From the NCBI GenBank assembly GCA_021531615.1, contig JADYUE010000001.1, forward strand, positions 1-64,000: a stretch of 64,000 bases of DNA, written 5' to 3'. The DNA is from Fusobacterium varium. Lineage in GTDB: Bacteria > Fusobacteriota > Fusobacteriia > Fusobacteriales > Fusobacteriaceae. Every line of letters begins with the position of its first letter. Position 1 is the first letter of the stretch. Shown here piece after piece: positions 1 to 7,939 of this stretch. The notes under the pieces are model-generated. The model was not told where the DNA came from. It was given only the letters and a program-made list of their open reading frames with translations, and did no database searches. Made by a program: the position numbers and the translations under genes.

Positions 1-102
1 AATTTTATCATAGAAAGCTATTTAAAGCATTTATTATTTTAATTTACAGACTTTTTTTCACATTCTCATAATATTCTCTAAGAATTTGATTGTACCTCTT
101 AT

Positions 103-1239
103 CTATTTTATTCTTTGTAAAAATTCTTTAAATTGTGGCACTGTAAAATCTATCTCTCCATATCTTGTAGGGTATATTATATTTTTTCTTATTAAACTCC
201 CTCTCACTGGAGATATATTTTTTAAAGGCTTTCCTAATATATTTGCTACATTTGCCATAGTACATGGTAGTTTATCACAATCACTCATAGCAAACATAAA
301 TTCTTGCTCTTTTTTAGTGCATTTATTAAATCTTACTTTAAAAAAGCTTTTATCTAATTCCTCTAAAAATACTTTTTTATTTTCTTTTACTATGTCTAAA
401 GTTATATCTTGGCATTTTTCACTTATTAAATAGCAAAACAGTTGGATAAAGAATGGGTATCCACCTGTAATATTATATATTTCTTCTAGAGCTTCCTCTG
501 TATATTTGATATTAAAAGCTTTTCCTGGGTTTACAATAGCTTTTACTGCATCTTCATACTTTAAAGAATCTATTGGCTGAAACAGAAACATTCTTTCTGC
601 ATAAGTTTTTGATTCAGACATAGTTACTAAAACTCTAGGTAATCCTGCTCCTATTATAGTAATTGGTAATCTTTCTTGATTTATTTTATGTTGAGCAGTT
701 ATTAAAGCTTCCATCTCATCTTGCTTAGCATATTGAATTTCATCTAAAAATATAACTATTGTTCTCTTGGCTTCTCTTGCTAATTTTCCTAAATTAACCA
801 TTAAATCTACAAAATTATGTTCAAAAGTTCCCATGCTTATTTTCTTTTCTATGCTTATACTTTCTTCCCCAACACTATATGTTAAGCTTAAATTCATTAA
901 GCTTTGTTTTACTGAATCAAATAGATGTTTAATCTGTTCTATTTTACTTAAACTTATTATCACTTGGTTTGTATAAGCTATTAAATCTTTTATAAAACTA
1001 TCTTTCTCTTTGATTTCAAAGTTAAAAGTTATTACTTGCTTGCTATCTGCATAGTTCTTTAAATAAGTTAATAGAACTGTTTTTCCTACCCCTCTTAATC
1101 CGTAATATATAATAGGTCTTCTTGGATATCCTAAAATTAACGAATCTATACTAGCCTTAGCTTCATCTATAATTTCATCTCTTCCTGCAAGATATTCTGG
1201 TAACATTCCTGATACAGGTGTATATGGATTAATCAACAT
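103..1239 (-). CDS. AAA ATPase (ATP-binding protein of the AAA_16/STAND-like type)
   Basis: This is a 378-residue P-loop ATPase. A Walker A motif, GLRGVGKT, lies at residues 47-54, and a Walker B motif (IFLDEIQ) at about 163-169. After the ATPase core comes a helical lid and a C-terminal segment (about 290-378) that looks like a winged helix. This layout is typical of the prokaryotic AAA_16/ATPase_2 group, whose substrates are mostly unknown. There is no signal peptide or membrane segment, so it is probably cytoplasmic. The ATG start follows an AAGGGG-type ribosome site. It is transcribed alone, divergently from the next genes, and a TGATATAAT extended -10 lies upstream at about 1264-1272. 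The specific role cannot be read from the sequence. Confidence 0.85.
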   Translation of the reverse strand: MLINPYTPVSGMLPEYLAGRDEIIDEAKASIDSLILGYPRRPIIYYGLRGVGKTVLLTYLKNYADSKQVITFNFEIKEKDSFIKDLIAYTNQVIISLSKIEQIKHLFDSVKQSLMNLSLTYSVGEESISIEKKISMGTFEHNFVDLMVNLGKLAREAKRTIVIFLDEIQYAKQDEMEALITAQHKINQERLPITIIGAGLPRVLVTMSESKTYAERMFLFQPIDSLKYEDAVKAIVNPGKAFNIKYTEEALEEIYNITGGYPFFIQLFCYLISEKCQDITLDIVKENKKVFLEELDKSFFKVRFNKCTKKEQEFMFAMSDCDKLPCTMANVANILGKPLKNISPVRGSLIRKNIIYPTRYGEIDFTVPQFKEFLQRIK

Positions 1240-1263
1240 AGTTTCTCACCCCTTTTCTCCCTT

Positions 1264-1272
1264 ATTATATCA
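1264..1272 (-). promoter_or_regulatory. Extended -10 promoter of the AAA ATPase
   Basis: On the minus strand the sequence reads TGATATAAT, a perfect -10 box with the TGn extension, about 25 bases before the ATPase start codon. No good -35 box is seen at the usual distance, which is normal for extended -10 promoters. Confidence 0.55.
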
Positions 1273-1371
1273 TAAAGTTTAATTAAATAGAAACAACATT
1301 AACTTTTGATATTAAATTTCAATTTTAAAGTGTCTTGAAAATATTTTTTTATATAGAAATATCCTTAAAAA

Positions 1372-1380
1372 TGATATAAT
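1372..1380 (+). promoter_or_regulatory. Extended -10 promoter for the gene remnant, membrane protein and kptA
   Basis: TGATATAAT lies 50 bases before the small ORF at 1430, on the strand opposite the ATPase promoter. The -35 region is weak. It would start the transcript running through the remnant at 1430 into the gene pair at 1552-2582. Confidence 0.5.
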
Positions 1381-1429
1381 AATATTAAATAAAAGATTAT
1401 TTTTACCTTAAGCAAAGGAGGAAATTTTT

Positions 1430-1516
1430 ATGAGATACAGTGAAAATGAAAGAATAGAAATTATAAAATTTATAGAGGAAAATTTTGGAAAAGTTGAAGA
1501 AATATATGAAAGTTAA
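1430..1516 (+). pseudogene. 28-codon ORF, N-terminal remnant of a larger gene (possibly SUFU-type)
   Basis: The ORF has a very strong ribosome site (AAAGGAGG, 7 bases before the ATG) and encodes 28 residues ending in EEIYES. The segment IEENFGKVEEIYE resembles the first helix of suppressor-of-fused (SUFU) domain proteins, an immunity-protein family, but only about 25 residues can be compared. A short continuation (LKELDSYIN) is open in another frame just after the stop. I read it as the surviving N-terminus of a gene deleted or frameshifted here. It could also be a genuine small peptide. The family assignment is tentative. Confidence 0.4.
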
Positions 1517-1551
1517 AAGAATTGGATAGCTATATTAACTAGGAGAGTTTT

Positions 1552-2028
1552 ATGGAAAACTATAAGGTAAAAAGCAAAATAAATATTTTATCTAAAATAG
1601 TAGACAGTTTTTTTATAGGGTTTTCTTGCTTTATAGTTTATTTTGGACTAAAAACAGGAGTTTCCTTTTCTAAAAATAGTTATACTATTTTTACAATTTT
1701 ATTAGGAGTTTTTTATGGATTTATATTTATAAGGGATTTTCTTTTCTATAAAACTCTTAAAATTACTCATTATGAATTGATATTTTTTTATCCTATTTTG
1801 AGAAGTGAGATAAGAATAGAGAAAAAAGATATACAAAAAATTGATTTTATAGAGAGTGAGCATATACCTAAACTTTGGATCTATTATTATAGAGTAAAAA
1901 TAACTATGGAAAATAAAAACTATATTATATCCTCAAAGGATTATAGAAACTTTTGGGAGATTTTAAATAATATTGGAGCAAAACTTCCAAAAAGAAAAAT
2001 TGAAAGCTATAAGGAGAGGGAATTATGA
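1552..2028 (+). CDS. Small membrane protein with a PH-like C-terminal domain, unknown function
   Basis: This 158-residue protein has two predicted membrane helices (about residues 15-35 and 43-63), a short loop, and a cytoplasmic tail of about 90 residues. The tail is rich in beta strands and resembles bacterial PH-like domains. It is led by a good ribosome site (TAGGAGAG). The stop codon overlaps the start of kptA by 4 bases (ATGA), so the two are translationally coupled. I do not recognise a named family. The coupling suggests, but does not show, a role linked to the KptA protein. Confidence 0.75.
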   Translation: MENYKVKSKINILSKIVDSFFIGFSCFIVYFGLKTGVSFSKNSYTIFTILLGVFYGFIFIRDFLFYKTLKITHYELIFFYPILRSEIRIEKKDIQKIDFIESEHIPKLWIYYYRVKITMENKNYIISSKDYRNFWEILNNIGAKLPKRKIESYKEREL

Positions 2029-2582
2029 GAAAAGTAGATGATGTAAAACTAGGAAAATTTTTAAGTCTTATCCTTAGGCACAAACCTGAAACAATAGGGA
2101 TAACCTTAGATAAAAATGGTTGGGCTGATGTAAAAGAATTAATAGAAAAAGTAAAACTTTCTGAAAGATATATTGATATGGAGATTTTAGAAAGGATAGT
2201 TAGAGAAAACAGTAAAAAAAGATATAGTTTTAATGAAGATAAAACTAAAATTAGAGCTAGTCAAGGACATTCTATAGAAGTAGAGCTAAATCTTAAAGAG
2301 ATGACACCACCAAAAATCCTATATCACGGAACAGCCACTAGATTTTTAGAAAGTATCAAAGAAAAAGGAATTTTAAAAATGAATAGACAATATGTTCATC
2401 TATCTATGAACATTGAAACTGCTAGAAATGTTGGACAAAGACACGGAGAAGTGATTATTCTTTCAATAGATATAGAGGGACTTAAAAATATAGGGCATAA
2501 ATTTTATCTATCAGAAAATAAAGTTTGGTTATGTGATGATATTCCAAGCAGATATATTTTATGGGATAAAGTTATTAGATAA
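2025..2582 (+). CDS. kptA: RNA 2'-phosphotransferase (Tpt1/KptA family)
   Basis: This is a full-length 185-residue member of the Tpt1/KptA family. The family removes an internal 2'-phosphate from RNA by transferring it to NAD+, giving ADP-ribose 1'',2''-cyclic phosphate and nicotinamide. Visible landmarks are the N-terminal winged-helix lobe with LRHKPE (Arg18-His19, part of the catalytic Arg-His-Arg-Arg set) and the C-terminal ADP-ribosyl-transferase-like lobe beginning at YHGTA (about residue 100). Bacteria generally lack the tRNA splicing that makes the substrate, so its physiological target is uncertain. The start overlaps the preceding membrane-protein gene by 4 bases. Confidence 0.93.
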   Translation: MRKVDDVKLGKFLSLILRHKPETIGITLDKNGWADVKELIEKVKLSERYIDMEILERIVRENSKKRYSFNEDKTKIRASQGHSIEVELNLKEMTPPKILYHGTATRFLESIKEKGILKMNRQYVHLSMNIETARNVGQRHGEVIILSIDIEGLKNIGHKFYLSENKVWLCDDIPSRYILWDKVIR

Positions 2583-2650
2583 AAACTTTTTATAAATTTT
2601 TTTCGTCTAATAAAAGATAAAAACAACTTTAGCAATCTAAAGGAGGGCTT

Positions 2651-5314
2651 ATGGCTATAATTACAGAAAAATGGAAAAAATTATTTGAAGAGGCTGATTA
2701 CCTTGGAGAGATTTTAAATGGATTGGCAGAGATACAAAGAGAAAATGGCTATACTGATGAAGAGATGGATAACGATTTAGATGTAGCACTTTGGAAAGCT
2801 TATGTCTATAACAATATGGATTCTTATGAATATTATGAGCTATCAGAAAAGACACTTGCTAAAGTAAAAGATGAGGGTGTAAAAAGTGGTGTATGGTGTT
2901 ACAGATACTCTTGTGCTTTAGTTTATCTTAGAAGATTTGATGAGGCTTTGGAATATAGCAGACTTGGAACTAAAGTTGAACCAGAGTACCCTTGGGGTTG
3001 GTTACAACTTGGTAGACTTTGTTACAAATACAATCTTTTAGATGAAGCTTACAATGCAATAGATAAAGGACTTGAACTTGTACCAAATGATTATGAATTT
3101 TTAACTTTAAAAGATGATATAGAAAATGATAGAGGATATGCTTATACAAATTCTCACTATATAGATGAAGAGGCAGATAAAAATTCAAGAGAAAGATTGA
3201 TAGATATTGATGATGATGAGCTGTATCAAGATTTTGTCAATAAAAGTGATTTGGAAAAAGAATTAAATATACTTCATAACCAAGGTAAAAACCAAGAGAT
3301 TATTGCTATAATTAACTCTTTACCTGAAGAGGATTTAAATTATGATATTCTTGGGAAACTTGCAAGAGCATATAATAATAACAATCAATGTGAAGAGGGA
3401 CTTAAAGTTTTACTCTCTTTAAAAGATGAGGGAGAAGAGAACTCACTTTGGAACTTCCGTGTAGGTTACTCTTATTACTATTCTGAAAAAGCTAAAGAAA
3501 ATCCAGAATATTTAGAAGAAGCTAAAAAGTATTTTGAAAGATGCCTTGAGCTAAACCCTAACGAACCTGATGGAGATGTTCTTTTAAGATGGGTTTACTC
3601 TGATTTAGGAAATAGAAAACTAGATGAAGAGAAAAATGATGAAGCTTTTGAGTATTTCCAAAAAGCTAGAGATTTAGCAAAGGATACAGATGATATTATA
3701 GCCACTGAATCAGAATTTGCTTGGGCATATGATTATATAAAAGATTTTGAAAAAGCTTATGAGCATTTACAAACTGCTATTTCTCTAGGAAGAGATGATA
3801 TTTGGTTACATTCTGAATTAGGGTTCTGTCTAGGTGGAATGAATAAATATGAAGAGTCTATTGTAGAGTTTGAAAAAGCTATTGAGCTTGGTATAGATGA
3901 TTCTTGGGTATATGCAAAACTTGGAGCTTTGTATAAAGAGTTAGAAAAATATGATAAAGCTTTAGAAAATTATTTAAAAGGTTTAGAGGTAGATCCTGAA
4001 GATATCTATATTATTTGTGAATTAGCTTGGTTATATGATAATGTAGAGGAAAACTGTGAAAAGGGATTGGAATATCTAAATAAAGCTCAAGAGTTAGGTA
4101 GAGATGATATCTGGATTAACTCTGAATTAGGTTGGGTATATAATCATCTTAGGGATCATAAAAAAGCTCTTTCTTATTTGGAAAAAGCTAAGGAATTAGG
4201 TAGAGATGATGAATGGATAGCTTTTGAAATAGGATATTCTCTTGTAAGATTGGATAAAATTGAAGAGGGAATTGAGCAATATAAAAAGGCTATTGAATTA
4301 GGGAAAGATGATATTCCTACAAATGGTGAGCTTGGATATTGGCTTGATTATTTAGAAAAATATGAGGACGCTTTTATCTATCTTGAAAAATCTAAAGCTC
4401 TTGGAAGAGATGATTTTTGGATAAATTCAGAGATGGGATTCTGCTTAAATAGATTAGGAAGATATGATGAAGCTGTACTTTTTTTAGAAAGAGCAATAGA
4501 GTTAGAGAAAACTAATGAATGGGTATTCTCTGAACTTGCATTCTCTTTAAAGAGTTTAAATAGATATGAAGAGGCTTTGGAATATTTTGGAAAATCTGAA
4601 GAATTAGGCAGAAATGATGAGTGGTTAAATTCTCAAATAGCTGAGTGTTTAGAAGATCTTGGAAAAGTAGATGAGGCTATTGAAAAACTTAAAGCTTTTG
4701 TTGTTACAGAGAATGGAAATAGTGTTCCAATTAATTCACAAATAGCTTACCTTTACGGAAAATTAAATAATCCAGAAGAGGCATTGAAATATCTTTATGA
4801 GGCTGAAAAACTTGGAAGAAATGATATTTGGCTATATTCTGAAATTGGTTGGAATTTAAGTGGACAGCCAGAAAAATATGAAGAGGCTTTGGAATATTTT
4901 GAAAAAGCTGTTGCTCTTGGTAGAGAAGATGATTGGATTAATGGACAGATCGGTTTCTCTTTAGCAAAACTAGGAAGAACTAAGGAGGCTTTAGAGCATT
5001 TTGAAAAAGCTAAGTTTATAAATCCAGATAGTGAATGGATCTCTTATCATCTTGGTTCTTGTTATAGAAAACTTGGAGAGATTTCAAAGGCAATAGAAAT
5101 TTTAAAAATTTCAGCAGAAAAAGGGGAGTATAGAGGTTGGACAGAGTTAGAACTTGCTTGGTGTTACGCCCTTATTGATGAAAAAGAAAAAGCTCAAGAG
5201 TATTTGAAAGAGGCTGATTCATATATTGGTGGAGAAATTCTCAACTCACCTGAGCTAAAAAAAGATGTTGAAACAATAAAACAATTGATTTCAACTACAA
5301 GTTATCTAGCTTAA
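2651..5314 (+). CDS. Giant tetratricopeptide-repeat protein
   Basis: This is an 887-residue protein made almost entirely of 34-36-residue TPR units, about 20 in all. From about residue 380 onward many units share the phrase LGRDDIW(I/L)NSELG followed by a KYEEALEYFEKA-type second helix, which points to recent unit duplication. The first 190 residues are more divergent. There is no signal peptide or membrane helix, so it should be a cytoplasmic scaffold that binds other proteins. The start follows AAAGGAGGG. It lies 68 bases after kptA in the same direction and may share its transcript. No enzymatic domain is present. Confidence 0.85.
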   Translation: MAIITEKWKKLFEEADYLGEILNGLAEIQRENGYTDEEMDNDLDVALWKAYVYNNMDSYEYYELSEKTLAKVKDEGVKSGVWCYRYSCALVYLRRFDEALEYSRLGTKVEPEYPWGWLQLGRLCYKYNLLDEAYNAIDKGLELVPNDYEFLTLKDDIENDRGYAYTNSHYIDEEADKNSRERLIDIDDDELYQDFVNKSDLEKELNILHNQGKNQEIIAIINSLPEEDLNYDILGKLARAYNNNNQCEEGLKVLLSLKDEGEENSLWNFRVGYSYYYSEKAKENPEYLEEAKKYFERCLELNPNEPDGDVLLRWVYSDLGNRKLDEEKNDEAFEYFQKARDLAKDTDDIIATESEFAWAYDYIKDFEKAYEHLQTAISLGRDDIWLHSELGFCLGGMNKYEESIVEFEKAIELGIDDSWVYAKLGALYKELEKYDKALENYLKGLEVDPEDIYIICELAWLYDNVEENCEKGLEYLNKAQELGRDDIWINSELGWVYNHLRDHKKALSYLEKAKELGRDDEWIAFEIGYSLVRLDKIEEGIEQYKKAIELGKDDIPTNGELGYWLDYLEKYEDAFIYLEKSKALGRDDFWINSEMGFCLNRLGRYDEAVLFLERAIELEKTNEWVFSELAFSLKSLNRYEEALEYFGKSEELGRNDEWLNSQIAECLEDLGKVDEAIEKLKAFVVTENGNSVPINSQIAYLYGKLNNPEEALKYLYEAEKLGRNDIWLYSEIGWNLSGQPEKYEEALEYFEKAVALGREDDWINGQIGFSLAKLGRTKEALEHFEKAKFINPDSEWISYHLGSCYRKLGEISKAIEILKISAEKGEYRGWTELELAWCYALIDEKEKAQEYLKEADSYIGGEILNSPELKKDVETIKQLISTTSYLA

Positions 5315-5380
5315 ACTTATAAAAATAATTACTTACCTATTTATAACTACAAGCAAATATAAAAAATAAAGATTTATCCC

Positions 5381-5539
5381 AATATCAACTAAAGCCGTAA
5401 TTCACTGGAGAATACTAGAATCCCTCAGCGAAATGAAGTTAAGAAAATGCAACGTGTTTGAGACGAAGTCGAGTTTTGCATTTTCAACGGAATAAGCCTA
5501 GGGATTCTTTATTCTTTAGTATGAAGGCTAGTTGATATT
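5381..5539. repeat. Interspersed palindromic repeat element, copy 1
   Basis: This is a 159-base non-coding element with imperfect terminal inverted repeats. Its outer ends are AATATCAACTA at 5381-5391 and the reverse complement at 5529-5539. A second pair, AGAATCCCT (5417-5425) and AGGGATTCT (5500-5508), lies inside. The innermost hairpin is GAAAATGCAA (5443-5452) with TTGCATTTTC (5476-5485). A core of about 45 bases around 5417-5462 recurs with one substitution at about 39506-39551. No ORF is present, so it resembles a MITE-like or REP-like element. The flanks 5315-5380 and 5540-5660 hold nothing else I can identify. Confidence 0.75.
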
Positions 5540-5662
5540 AAAAATATAAGTTTAGGAAAATGATCTTTAAATGATAACCTAGTATTATGAAAATTAAACT
5601 TTAAACTAAATAATCTTTTATAGAATTTAGATAGCTAAATAAAGAGATACTTTAAAAAAATA

Positions 5663-5691
5663 TTGACAAAATAATATGATTATGATATTAT
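5663..5691 (+). promoter_or_regulatory. Sigma-70-type promoter of tRNA-Ala
   Basis: A perfect -35 box TTGACA (5663-5668) is followed after 17 bases by a TATTAT -10 box (5686-5691). An overlapping TATAAT lies at 5689-5694 but at 20-base spacing. Transcription would start near 5698, a few bases before the mature tRNA. Confidence 0.75.
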
Positions 5692-5704
5692 AATTTTTGT
5701 CCGT

Positions 5705-5781
5705 GGGGATATAGCTCAGTTTGGGAGAGCGACGCACTTGCACTGCGTAGGTCAGCGGTTCGATCCCGCTTATCTCCACCA
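5705..5781 (+). tRNA. tRNA-Ala (anticodon UGC)
   Basis: A full cloverleaf can be drawn. The acceptor stem GGGGATA pairs with TATCTCC (one G-U). The D arm contains AGCTCAG...GAGAGC, the anticodon stem ACGCA/TGCGT encloses the loop CTTGCAC with anticodon TGC, and the T arm has GGTTCGATCC. The 3' CCA is encoded at 5779-5781. The gene stands alone with its own promoter and terminator. Confidence 0.97.
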
Positions 5782-5795
5782 AAATTAAAAATTAT

Positions 5796-5821
5796 GCCAC
5801 TCTTAATGGGTGGCTTTTTTA
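5796..5821 (+). terminator. Intrinsic terminator after tRNA-Ala
   Basis: The stem GCCAC (5796-5800) pairs with GTGGC (5810-5814) and is followed by a run of six or more T. It lies 14 bases beyond the tRNA CCA end. Confidence 0.8.
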
Positions 5822-5951
5822 TTTCCTAATTAAAAATATAATTTTCATATAAGATGTTCTTAAATCTAAAAAAATAGCTTATTTATTATCACTTTACTAA
5901 AACTTGTGGTATAATAATATTAAGAAACAATTTGAAATATGGGAGGAGCTT

Positions 5952-6863
5952 ATGAAAAAACTATATTTTATTTTAATTGGAATCTTATTAATGTTAACAG
6001 GTTGTTCAAGTGATGAGGATTATATAAACACTGTGAAAAAAATCACTTTTCCTGATGGTGTAACAGTTGAAAAATTAGTGGATAACAATATCAAAGGTGG
6101 AGAAACTTATCTAGTAAATGATAAAAACTTCCTATTTAATGAAGCTGTTCTACTTATGTTGTCCTTCGGTTCAAAAGATGAAATTAATTTTGCTTTAAAA
6201 CAAGGTGGTTTCACTGTTCCAGAAAAATTTTCAGAGGTTAAATGGGCAGTTGAAGGAGAAACTAAAAATGGAAAAGTTATAGTAGCATCTAATGATAAAA
6301 TAAAAGTTAGAATAGAAACTGAAAAAAATGGAGATTACATTGAAACTAAAACAAGTGATATTGTAACTTCTGATATTGCTACTAATAAAGTTATTCCTCA
6401 AGAGGAACTTGATATTATGCTAGAATTCTATAATTTAGCATTAAAAAATGGTTACACTAACCAAAAAGTTGAAGAAACTAAAGAGCCTGAAGAGAGTGAA
6501 TATAAACGTTTTGATGAGAAGGCATTTTTGAAAAATGAGTTTGGAGAAAATGTTGTAAAATACTATCCTAGTGGTAGAGTTCAATTTATAAGTGATGGAT
6601 ATATGGAAGTTGAACTTGAAGATAGAAGTAATCTAAAGGAGATAGCTGAAGGGATAGTATGGCTACAAGATAATATAGGAAAGCAATATGTAAATGCTCT
6701 TGTTGATTACTCAATAGAGTTAGAATATCAGATTATAGCTGAAAAATTAAATAAGAAAATAACTAATAGTGATAAAGAAAAAATAAAAAAATTAGAAGTT
6801 CAAGCTCTAAAAGTATTTGATAAACTTCAAGAAGAAGTAAATAATACAAACGAAGAGGAATAA
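5952..6863 (+). CDS. Lipoprotein of unknown function
   Basis: The 303-residue product begins with a classic lipoprotein signal: basic MKK, a hydrophobic run, then LMLTGC with the lipid-bearing Cys at residue 18. The ATG at 5952 is preferred to an in-frame start at 5904 because GGGAGGAG lies just before it and the signal peptide begins there. The mature part has two segments. The first (about 25-165) is mostly beta and carries the phrase KITFPDGVTVEKLVD. The second (190-303) is charged and helical and ends in NEEE. No known domain is recognised. It should be anchored to the cell envelope. It is a single-gene unit with its own terminator. Confidence 0.85.
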   Translation: MKKLYFILIGILLMLTGCSSDEDYINTVKKITFPDGVTVEKLVDNNIKGGETYLVNDKNFLFNEAVLLMLSFGSKDEINFALKQGGFTVPEKFSEVKWAVEGETKNGKVIVASNDKIKVRIETEKNGDYIETKTSDIVTSDIATNKVIPQEELDIMLEFYNLALKNGYTNQKVEETKEPEESEYKRFDEKAFLKNEFGENVVKYYPSGRVQFISDGYMEVELEDRSNLKEIAEGIVWLQDNIGKQYVNALVDYSIELEYQIIAEKLNKKITNSDKEKIKKLEVQALKVFDKLQEEVNNTNEEE

Positions 6864-6872
6864 TTGATATAT

Positions 6873-6920
6873 ACTGCACCTAAAATCTTAGACAACTAAG
6901 ATAGAGGGTGCAGTTTTTTT
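6873..6920 (+). terminator. Intrinsic terminator after the lipoprotein gene
   Basis: ACTGCACC (6873-6880) pairs with GGTGCAGT (6907-6914), and an inner ATCTTAG/CTAAGAT stem extends the hairpin. A run of seven T follows. Confidence 0.85.
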
Positions 6921-7012
6921 ATAATTTATATTTATTTAACTAAAATACTTGTTATAATAAAAAATTTTGATTAAAATATAGATAAGAATATTAAACTAGA
7001 AAGGATAAAATA

Positions 7013-7939
7013 ATGGAAAATAGAAAAAGATATAACTCCTTGGATAATTACTTCAAAAATACCTTTGGAGAAAAAATATATAAAGTTTCCCTTGATGGTG
7101 GATTTACTTGTCCAAATAGAGATGGAACTCTCAGTACAAAAGGGTGCATATTTTGTAGTGAGAGAGGAAGTGGAGATTTTGCAGGGAGCAGAGGAAAGAG
7201 CATAAATGATCAGATTGAGGAGCAATTAAAACTTATTGAAAGAAAGTTTCCAACTGGTAAAGTTATTGCCTATTTTCAAAATTTTACAAATACTTATGGT
7301 AATGTAGAATATCTAAGAAAGATATATTATGAAGCTCTCTCACATCCAAGAGTAATAGGGTTAGCTATTGCCACTAGACCAGATTGTTTACAAGATAAAG
7401 TAATAGATTTGTTAGATGAGATAAATAAAAAGCATTTTTTATGGGTTGAATTAGGGCTACAAACTATTAATGAAGAGGTGGCAAAAATAATAAATAGACA
7501 ATATCCACTTTCTACATATATAGAGGCTACTGAAAAATTAAATTCTAAAAATATTAAGTTTGTAACTCATATAATTATAGGTTTACCACATGAAAAAGAG
7601 GATGATCCATTGAATACAGCTATATTTTCTGAAAAGTGTGGAACATGGGGAGTGAAAATTCATCTTTTACACATTATAAAAAATACACGTTTAGAGGAAT
7701 TTTATAACAACAACGAAATAAAAATTCAAAAAAAAGAAGAATATGTGAAAAAAACAGTTAAAATTTTAGAGAATTTGTCGTATAATATAGTTATACATAG
7801 ATTGACTGGGGATGGAAACAAAGAGACTTTAATATCTCCACTTTGGAGTTTAAATAAAAGAGATGTTTTAAATTCTATTGAAAAGGAGTTAAAGAATCAG
7901 AATATATATCAAGGAGATGGACATAAATCATGGGAATAA
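7013..7939 (+). CDS. TIGR01212-family radical SAM protein (YhcC-like)
   Basis: This 308-residue radical SAM protein carries its [4Fe-4S] cysteines at Cys33, Cys45 and Cys48 (CPNRDGT...GCIFC), the spacing typical of the YhcC/TIGR01212 family. The family phrases YFQNFTNTYG and ATRPDCL follow. Members are widespread in anaerobes, but the reaction is not firmly established; a role in RNA or cofactor modification has been suggested. The stop codon overlaps the start of the RpiR-type regulator by 10 bases, so the two are probably co-expressed. The start ATG is preceded by an AAAGGAT ribosome site. Confidence 0.88.
   Translation: MENRKRYNSLDNYFKNTFGEKIYKVSLDGGFTCPNRDGTLSTKGCIFCSERGSGDFAGSRGKSINDQIEEQLKLIERKFPTGKVIAYFQNFTNTYGNVEYLRKIYYEALSHPRVIGLAIATRPDCLQDKVIDLLDEINKKHFLWVELGLQTINEEVAKIINRQYPLSTYIEATEKLNSKNIKFVTHIIIGLPHEKEDDPLNTAIFSEKCGTWGVKIHLLHIIKNTRLEEFYNNNEIKIQKKEEYVKKTVKILENLSYNIVIHRLTGDGNKETLISPLWSLNKRDVLNSIEKELKNQNIYQGDGHKSWE

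Noticed and set aside
1-102. Possible terminator or gene end at the window's left edge
   Set aside because: AT-rich sequence with a T-run on the plus strand but no stable hairpin in the right orientation; nothing can be called.
5904-5951. In-frame upstream start for the lipoprotein gene
   Set aside because: The 16 extra residues would bury the lipoprotein signal; the ATG at 5952 has GGGAGGAG before it, and a -10-like TATAAT lies at 5910-5915.
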